From: Solibacillus silvestris_B
GTDB lineage: Bacteria > Bacillota > Bacilli > Bacillales_A > Planococcaceae
Direction: 5' to 3'
Length of the DNA: 64,000 bases
Assembly (NCBI RefSeq): GCF_051967575.1
Contig: NZ_JBQCJW010000004.1
Location: forward strand, 1 to 64,000
Numbering within the stretch: position 1 is the stretch's first letter; every line of letters begins with the position of its first letter. Below are positions 59,175-64,000 of this stretch, one piece after another. Both the position numbers and the translations under genes were made by a program. The notes under the pieces are model-generated. The model was not told where the DNA came from and searched no databases. It saw nothing but the letters and a program-made list of their open reading frames with translations.

Positions 59175-60035
59175 ATGAAATCCTTGGCGAAAGCGCAAAT
59201 TACCCCTTCTATCGATTTTAGAAAATATGTACAGCGATTCCTGTTAAAAAATAAAACGGTTCTCCATTTTGCCCGGTCGATTGCGTTGAAAAACATTATT
59301 GCGCAAGAAGCGATGAATACCTGTTTTCAGCCAATATATGATGTAAAAAATAAAAGCACCTTTGGGTTCGAAGCGCTCAATCGTCCTATCGCCCTGAAGC
59401 TTTTTCAAAATGCCGATGTTTTTTACGATTTTGTCGGGCACACAAATAAAGTTTTTTTATTTGAATGTTTTTGCCGCAATATATCGCTCGTGCGCTATCA
59501 TAAAAAGCTGCTCGATTTTGCTGAAGCGAAAAGTTCCGCATTGTTCCTCAATATCCATCCGAATGTGCTGCTCGATAAAAACTACCATAGCGGAGAAACG
59601 CTTGCATTGCTGAAAACGTTGAATATTTCTCCGGAGCAAGTCGTATTTGAATTGACGGAGCGGAGTGCTGTGTCGGACTTTGAGGAATTTGCGCGCGTGC
59701 TCTCGCATTATCGTTCACAAGGGTACCGCATCGCTGTTGATGACGTCGGGTCGGGATACAACAGTTTAAAAACATTGATTTATTTAAAGCCTGAATTTAT
59801 AAAGCTGGACCGCTCTCTTATCCAGGACATTGATCAGCACAGTGCCCAGCAGCAGCTTTTGACGGTCATTTTGAATTATGCGATTGAATCGGGCACAAAA
59901 GTCATTGCAGAAGGAGTCGAAACGAAGGCGGAGTATGAATTTCTCCAATCAGCCGGTGTCCATTATGCGCAAGGGTACGCGATTGGACGCCCTAATGAGA
60001 ATTTAATTTTCGGGAAAAACCCATGTGATGAATAA
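59175..60035 (+). CDS. EAL-domain cyclic di-GMP phosphodiesterase
   Basis: A stand-alone EAL domain (286 residues) without membrane segments. The signature motifs for c-di-GMP hydrolysis are complete: FGFEALNRP, LNIHPN, FELTER, VDDVGSGYN, KLDRSLIQDI, IAEGVET and AQGYAIGRP. The first 45 residues form a basic helical region. It should counterbalance diguanylate cyclases; one degenerate GGDEF protein is encoded at 2.1 kb. An interrupted inverted repeat ATTATC/GATAAT lies 20-45 bases before the start. Start ATG with GGAGC/AGGTG upstream. Confidence 0.93.
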   Translation: MKSLAKAQITPSIDFRKYVQRFLLKNKTVLHFARSIALKNIIAQEAMNTCFQPIYDVKNKSTFGFEALNRPIALKLFQNADVFYDFVGHTNKVFLFECFCRNISLVRYHKKLLDFAEAKSSALFLNIHPNVLLDKNYHSGETLALLKTLNISPEQVVFELTERSAVSDFEEFARVLSHYRSQGYRIAVDDVGSGYNSLKTLIYLKPEFIKLDRSLIQDIDQHSAQQQLLTVILNYAIESGTKVIAEGVETKAEYEFLQSAGVHYAQGYAIGRPNENLIFGKNPCDE

Positions 60036-60077
60036 TTTGATGTCTATCCTCATGGAAAAGCATATTTCCCCCAAAAA

Positions 60078-60120
60078 AGACTACTTAGCATCCATAAAAT
60101 AATGGATATTAAGTAGTCTA
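60078..60120. terminator. Bidirectional terminator between EAL and nitroreductase genes
   Basis: An 18-bp stem with one mismatch (60078-60095 with 60102-60119) with A- and T-rich flanks. Confidence 0.88.
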
Positions 60121-60132
60121 TGTTCACTTTTA

Positions 60133-60765
60133 TTAATAGCCGTTGAAATTGACAAATTCCCCGACCGGCTTGCGATAACCACGCGCACGAACTTTATCCA
60201 CGCTTTTGCCAACCGTAATCATCATGACAGGCTCCAAATGATCCGGGATATTGAACTCTTTTCTTAGCTCATCCACATTGTGGACATGCATTGGACATGT
60301 ATCAAATCCATAATGCTTTGCGCTCAGCATAAAAAGCATTGCATGAAGGCCGGCATTCAACGATAACTCTAAATTTAATGCGCCTTGCTCCCCTTTTAAT
60401 CCATCACTATAGCCTTTTATCATATTCATCGTCGTCTCATAATCAACTTCATCCATTATTTTCAGCATTTTCAGCGGCCCGTAAATTTTCTCGGCTTCAG
60501 GCATTTCAATACTGTTTTTATTGCCCATCACAATGACAACGGCACTTGCTGTATGGATTTTATATTGATGGTAGCTTAACTCTTTCACCTTTTCCTTCTT
60601 ATCTTTATTTGTAATGACCAAATAATTCGTAAACTGCAAATTGTAAGCGCTTGGTGCTGTTTTTGTAAGCTCGAATATATTTTTGAAATCTTCTTCAGTC
60701 ATCTGTTCGTTTTCCAGAAAGTTTACTGCGGAGTGACGAGATTTTACTAATTCTTCAAAGTTCAT
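60133..60765 (-). CDS. Nitroreductase family protein
   Basis: An FMN-dependent NAD(P)H oxidoreductase of the nitroreductase fold (210 residues). The N-terminal phosphate contact SRHSAVNF, TAPSAYNLQ and the C-terminal TVGKSVDKVRARGYRKPV fit the YdgI/YodC-type branch. Physiological substrate unknown. The start MNFEELVKS has AGAGGC 8 bases upstream; a TTG at 60786 gives a longer but unsupported frame. Confidence 0.88.
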   Translation of the reverse strand: MNFEELVKSRHSAVNFLENEQMTEEDFKNIFELTKTAPSAYNLQFTNYLVITNKDKKEKVKELSYHQYKIHTASAVVIVMGNKNSIEMPEAEKIYGPLKMLKIMDEVDYETTMNMIKGYSDGLKGEQGALNLELSLNAGLHAMLFMLSAKHYGFDTCPMHVHNVDELRKEFNIPDHLEPVMMITVGKSVDKVRARGYRKPVGEFVNFNGY

Positions 60766-60892
60766 GCTTTGCTGCCTCTTTTCCAATTTACTTCGAATTT
60801 AATTATCTTTATTTCGAGGTAAATTTACCATAATGATATTTCGTTTGTCAATATTTTCATCCTATACAATTGAAGAATACTTTTCTTCAAAC

Positions 60893-60929
60893 AAAAAAAG
60901 CGTATCAATAATTTTCTATTGATAGGCTT
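60893..60929 (-). terminator. Intrinsic terminator of the coat-like gene
   Basis: AAGCGTATCAATA pairs with TATTGATAGGCTT (one mismatch). On the minus strand T7 follows. Confidence 0.82.
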
Positions 60930-60954
60930 AATATTGTTCAATCATTTAAATAGG

Positions 60955-61272
60955 CTATCTAAAAAGGCTGAGCATTGCACCGACTTGCCTCATCATATTT
61001 ATTCCATTTGTAATTGTTCCGACATGGCCCATCATTGTATTCAGATTATCCGATAAACCTCCATATCTGGAATTCGGTGCTTGCGGATAGGGGTTAAACT
61101 GCTGCCCCTGTCTTGGATGAAACGGATAGGACGGGTAAAAAGCCTCTCCAGGCTGCGAAAATTCATCGAATCTAGGCGCTTCCATTCGTTGTCTTGCCAT
61201 TTGAGGAGGGCCGAATCGTTGGCCACCCGCGGGAAATCTCCCCATTCTGACATCTTGCCGATAATATGGCAT
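60955..61272 (-). CDS. YppG/YqfQ-like small protein, probable spore coat component
   Basis: A 105-residue, Arg/Gln/Pro/Tyr-rich protein starting MPYYRQDVRMGRFPAGG, with GGGAGGTG 8 bases upstream. The central region is low-complexity (FYPSYPFHPRQGQQFNPYPQ). The last 30 residues form a helix, LNTMMGHVGTITNGINMMRQ, resembling the end of YqfQ/YppG-type coat-associated proteins. This is a tentative family call; the composition fits spore coat proteins. Confidence 0.55.
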   Translation of the reverse strand: MPYYRQDVRMGRFPAGGQRFGPPQMARQRMEAPRFDEFSQPGEAFYPSYPFHPRQGQQFNPYPQAPNSRYGGLSDNLNTMMGHVGTITNGINMMRQVGAMLSLFR

Positions 61273-61673
61273 ATTATTCACCTCCCTGCTAATATAGAGC
61301 CGTACCATATTATATGTGCACATTTTTTCACAGCTTAGACATTTGAAATACTCCAATGAAACCATGCTTATAATAGGAGCTTCCATAAATCCCCTCAATG
61401 CGAACTGCTCTATTTTTCACCCCAACTCGATTTTGTTTGCCGTCCAGTCTTTCACTTCTTTCGCTTCAGCTCAGCACATGCCATTTCCATTGCCTTTTCC
61501 GCTGCAAATTATAGTCATCTGCCCGATGCGGACGAAGCAAACTTAAACCTATTTTTGGCTATATCCACAAAAGTTCAAATTTTTTAAAACTTTTGCGAAA
61601 AAAATAAGGCCCCTACCGTTATATATAGTGTAAAAGCTTTTGCAATATCAATACGGGATTAAAGGAGAAAGAG
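61273..61673. other. Gene-free region before the ECF sigma gene
   Basis: About 400 bases without a supported gene. No ECF-type autoregulatory promoter (TGAAAC/CGTC pattern) could be recognised. A plausible ribosome binding site AAAGGAGAAAG lies next to the sigma start. Confidence 0.4.
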
Positions 61674-62237
61674 ATGAAGATTAATGAGCAGAATTTTATA
61701 AAACATCTTCAAGCCGGCAAAGAAGAGGCTCTTGATTACGTAATCGACCACTACCTTCCATTAATAAAAGGGGTTGTCCTTAAAACGCTTGGACCGCTTG
61801 GCCAGAACGATAGCCCAAAGGAATGCATTAACGACATTCTATTTTCCATCTGGAAAAACGCGAAAAAATTCAGCGGGGATGCGGCTGCGTTTCAAAAATG
61901 GGTTTGTGTCATCGCCAAATACAAAGCGATCGATCATTACCGGACGGAAATGAAGAAAAAGGAAAGCCACGTTTCGGATATGGGGCTGGCACCGGCTGAC
62001 CATGCGCTATATAAAAGCACCCGCTTGGAGGAGCTGGAGGACATTCAGGCAATTATCGCAACATTAAAGCCTGTCGACCAGAAGATCTTCATTATGAGGT
62101 ATCTTCTCGATTTGGATACAGAGGATATTGCCCGTCAGTTGCAGATGACGAAATCGGCAATCGACAACCGGCTTTACAATGGGAGGAAAAAACTAAAAAA
62201 AGCTCTAGGAGGCATTCCAATTGAAAAATCTATTTAA
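61674..62237 (+). CDS. ECF-type RNA polymerase sigma factor
   Basis: A 187-residue sigma-70 family member with region 2 (about 20-95, ECINDILFSIWKNAKKF...FQKWVCVIAKYKAIDHYR) and region 4 (about 125-180, MRYLLDLDTEDIARQLQMTKSAIDNRLYNGRKKLK). Subunit lengths and the overlapping downstream DUF4179 gene match SigV/SigI-like stress sigma/anti-sigma pairs of bacilli. Its regulon and signal are unknown. AAAGGAG stands before the ATG. Confidence 0.92.
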   Translation: MKINEQNFIKHLQAGKEEALDYVIDHYLPLIKGVVLKTLGPLGQNDSPKECINDILFSIWKNAKKFSGDAAAFQKWVCVIAKYKAIDHYRTEMKKKESHVSDMGLAPADHALYKSTRLEELEDIQAIIATLKPVDQKIFIMRYLLDLDTEDIARQLQMTKSAIDNRLYNGRKKLKKALGGIPIEKSI

Positions 62238-63303
62238 ACACTTCAATGATATTGACATTGATGTATATGAGTTTGAGGAAGCGGATGTAACGGAATTTGA
62301 AAAGGCGCAGTTTAAAAAAGACATGAAAAACCGAATATCGAAAACAAAATCGCGGAAATGGATGAAAGGCGCCGCAGCCGTCTGCCTGTCGCTCGGCATC
62401 GGGGCTGCATCACTCGCGGGTTTGTCCTACACGACGTTTGCCCAGGAGATACCGATTGTCAACAGCATATTAAAGCTTTTCTCGGACAAGGAAGAGATAC
62501 TGGCAGGCTATGAAGAACTGGCCGAGCGGCAGAATCTTACAGCGGAAAATAGCGGTGTCAAAATCACTGTAAATGAGAGTTTATTTGACAGCAAAGTGTT
62601 TTTTGTCGGCTACCTTATTGAGACAGACAAAGATTTAGGTGAGACACCGCAGCTGACTACTGAATTTAAGGTGAATGGACAGGAACACGCCCTCTTTGAT
62701 ACCGTGAATAGAATTGAAAAAGTCGGAGAAAATCAATATGCCGGCTTGACAAGTGCAATACTGCCGCTGACGGAATCATTGCAGGAGGCGGATTTCGAGT
62801 TCCATATTAGCAAGCTTGCCAGCAGGGATGAAAAAGAATTTATAGAAGGAAACTGGAATTTTGAGGTTTACGCGAAGGCAACCGAAAATACGGTACAAAT
62901 CGTAGAGCGGGAATCCGAAAAAGAGGATATGGGTATTCGATTGGATAAAGTCACATATACACCGATTTCCTTTATGGTCAATTTCAAGGAAAATGTAAAA
63001 AATAAACTTCTTCAGGAAAAATGGGACTTTGTCGTATCGGGCTTTAAAGTGACAGACGATTTAGGAAATACGTACAGATCGAGAATGAATGGCGGTATAG
63101 GTGAACTGCCAGGCGATCTGGAATACATGTTCACCTATGAAAAACTGCATCCGGATGCCAAAACTCTCACGTTTACCCCGTTCTTTGATTTGATGGAAGC
63201 AGATGAGGTGCAGGAAAACGGCGTTCTGTTCCGCGACTATGACAGCAACGCACCAAAGGAAACAATGATGCTTGACGATATCATTATAGAAATCCCAAAA
63301 TAA
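62221..63303 (+). CDS. DUF4179 membrane-anchored anti-sigma factor
   Basis: A 360-residue protein starting with TTG (CTAGGAGG 8 bases upstream), overlapping the sigma gene by 17 bases. The N-terminal 45 residues are cytoplasmic and would bind the sigma factor. A single helix (about 48-72, GAAAVCLSLGIGAASLAGL) follows. The extracytoplasmic part comprises a DUF4179 segment (about 75-200) and a C-terminal beta-rich domain of DUF5643 type. It probably holds the sigma factor at the membrane until an envelope signal arrives. Confidence 0.88.
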   Translation: MKNLFKHFNDIDIDVYEFEEADVTEFEKAQFKKDMKNRISKTKSRKWMKGAAAVCLSLGIGAASLAGLSYTTFAQEIPIVNSILKLFSDKEEILAGYEELAERQNLTAENSGVKITVNESLFDSKVFFVGYLIETDKDLGETPQLTTEFKVNGQEHALFDTVNRIEKVGENQYAGLTSAILPLTESLQEADFEFHISKLASRDEKEFIEGNWNFEVYAKATENTVQIVERESEKEDMGIRLDKVTYTPISFMVNFKENVKNKLLQEKWDFVVSGFKVTDDLGNTYRSRMNGGIGELPGDLEYMFTYEKLHPDAKTLTFTPFFDLMEADEVQENGVLFRDYDSNAPKETMMLDDIIIEIPK

Positions 63304-63319
63304 TAGAACGCCGAAAGCA

Positions 63320-63364
63320 AAAACGCAAGAACATTGTCGCTTCAATTCAATGTTCTTGCGTTTT
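63320..63364. terminator. Bidirectional terminator between anti-sigma gene and topB
   Basis: A perfect 17-bp stem (63320-63336 with 63348-63364) with an 11-base loop. Confidence 0.92.
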
Positions 63365-63381
63365 GTTGTCTATTCAAATGA

Positions 63382-64000
63382 TTAATCAAATTTCATGCCT
63401 TTCAATAAATCCGCAAACGCGTTATTGATCGGCTCCGCTTCTTTTTCTTGCTCTTTCAAATACTTTTGGACGGTGCGTTTATCCACTTTACCGCCGCCTT
63501 CTTTTTTGCGGCGCGCTTCGAATGCGGATAATTTTTCGCGGTAGCCGCATTGGCATACGAAAATTTGTCCATCGCCTTGTCCATGCAATTCCAGCTTTTT
63601 CTTGCATTGCGGACATCGGGCGTTCGTTACGCGTGAGACATTTTTGCGGTGGCCGCATTCACGGTCCTGGCATACGAGCATTTTACCTTTTTTGCCGTTC
63701 ACTTCCAGCATCGGCTTTCCGCAATCCGGACAGGACTTTGTCGAGATGTTGTCATGCTTGAATTTTTTGTCGCTGTTTTTAATGTCCGAAACGATCGCTT
63801 TAGTATGCTGCTTCATTTCATTTATGAACATATCCTTTTTCAGCTTGCCTTTAGCAATTTGCTCGAGCTTTTGCTCCCACTGTGCCGTCGTTTCAGGCGA
63901 TTTCAGTTCATTCGGCACCAAGTCCAGCAGCTGGCGGCCCTTTGACGTAATGTGAATATCTTTTCCGCGCTTTTCAATAAGGAAGGAATTGAATAATTTG
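63382..64000 (-). CDS. topB: DNA topoisomerase III, C-terminal part (runs off the window)
   Basis: The frame is open to the right edge, so the 5' part lies outside. The visible 206 residues contain ITSKGRQLLDLVPNELKSPE of the topoisomerase IA core end and then zinc-ribbon modules: CPDCGKPM...CQDRECGHR and CPQCKKKL...CQCGYR. A Lys-rich tail (RRKKEGGGKVDKRTVQKYLK) and a short C-terminal motif NAFADLLKGMKFD follow. This arrangement is that of bacillary TopB. Relaxes negatively supercoiled or decatenates DNA. A strong terminator follows. Confidence 0.92.
   Translation of the reverse strand, partial: KLFNSFLIEKRGKDIHITSKGRQLLDLVPNELKSPETTAQWEQKLEQIAKGKLKKDMFINEMKQHTKAIVSDIKNSDKKFKHDNISTKSCPDCGKPMLEVNGKKGKMLVCQDRECGHRKNVSRVTNARCPQCKKKLELHGQGDGQIFVCQCGYREKLSAFEARRKKEGGGKVDKRTVQKYLKEQEKEAEPINNAFADLLKGMKFD

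Noticed and set aside
61595..61615. Match AAAAATAAGGCCC between this region and the minus strand at bases 13-30
   Set aside because: Only about 13 bases in AT-rich DNA; not enough to claim a shared element, though it would be worth checking if an insertion sequence is found left of argS.

Overview
The window looks like a chromosomal segment of a low-GC, endospore-forming Gram-positive bacterium. It is probably a member of the Planococcaceae (Solibacillus/Lysinibacillus type). The gene content and order follow the argS-ywiB / speB / pbpG / ywhD-ywhB / ywfO / rsfA / lipL / hemQ / gerQ / ywdK-ywdI / ung / pdxK block known from Bacillus subtilis. Spore genes (gerQ, rsfA, pbpG), bacillithiol (bshB2), coproporphyrin-route heme synthesis (hemQ) and an SLH-domain surface protein agree with this. 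The genus is an inference; no rRNA or tRNA gene is visible.

Layout. 0-10 kb: a truncated argS at the left edge, ywiB, a membrane GGDEF protein, speB, pbpG, a gene-free repeat island (6.6-7.3 kb), ywhD/ywhB, a sortase and an SLH-CAP protein. 10.6-16.6 kb: one giant cell-wall-anchored protein (LPQTN sorting signal) with a 39-bp coding repeat interrupted by a 100-N assembly gap. 17-29 kb: ywfO, a DUF1450 protein, rsfA, lipL, hemQ, several tiny genes, gerQ, a chemoreceptor, an M20 amidohydrolase, ywdK-ywdI-ung and pdxK. 29-37 kb: yojF-bshB2, a YjiH-type membrane protein, ilvA with a candidate CodY site, a TrpXYZ-like ABC transporter, and queT under a preQ1 riboswitch. 37-43 kb: a tryptophan operon behind a Trp-specific T-box. 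Its first gene, trpE, is drastically shortened and lacks the catalytic motifs.

43-49 kb: a truncated prsA-like lipoprotein remnant, then DUF4956, VTC-domain and CotH genes (cotH is frameshifted), followed by a two-component system on the same strand. 49-57 kb: threonine dehydrogenase (tdh) and glycine C-acetyltransferase (kbl) enclose an SOS-controlled YolD/UvrX pair, a second repeat island (52.3-53.1 kb) and a divergent mtnU-like/mtnE pair. 57-64 kb: YbaK, a YczE-like membrane protein, a SprA-related protein without its zinc motif, an EAL phosphodiesterase, a nitroreductase, a probable coat protein, an ECF sigma/anti-sigma pair and the 3' part of topB.

The most unusual observations are: the TrpE reduced to a non-catalytic scaffold inside an otherwise intact T-box operon; two widely separated intergenic islands built from the same three repeat modules in the same order; arrays of ATAATCCTCA with 21-bp periodicity; the 40-residue PrsA remnant; and the SprA-like protein without HExxH. 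Function calls rest on motifs and family knowledge; no database search was run.
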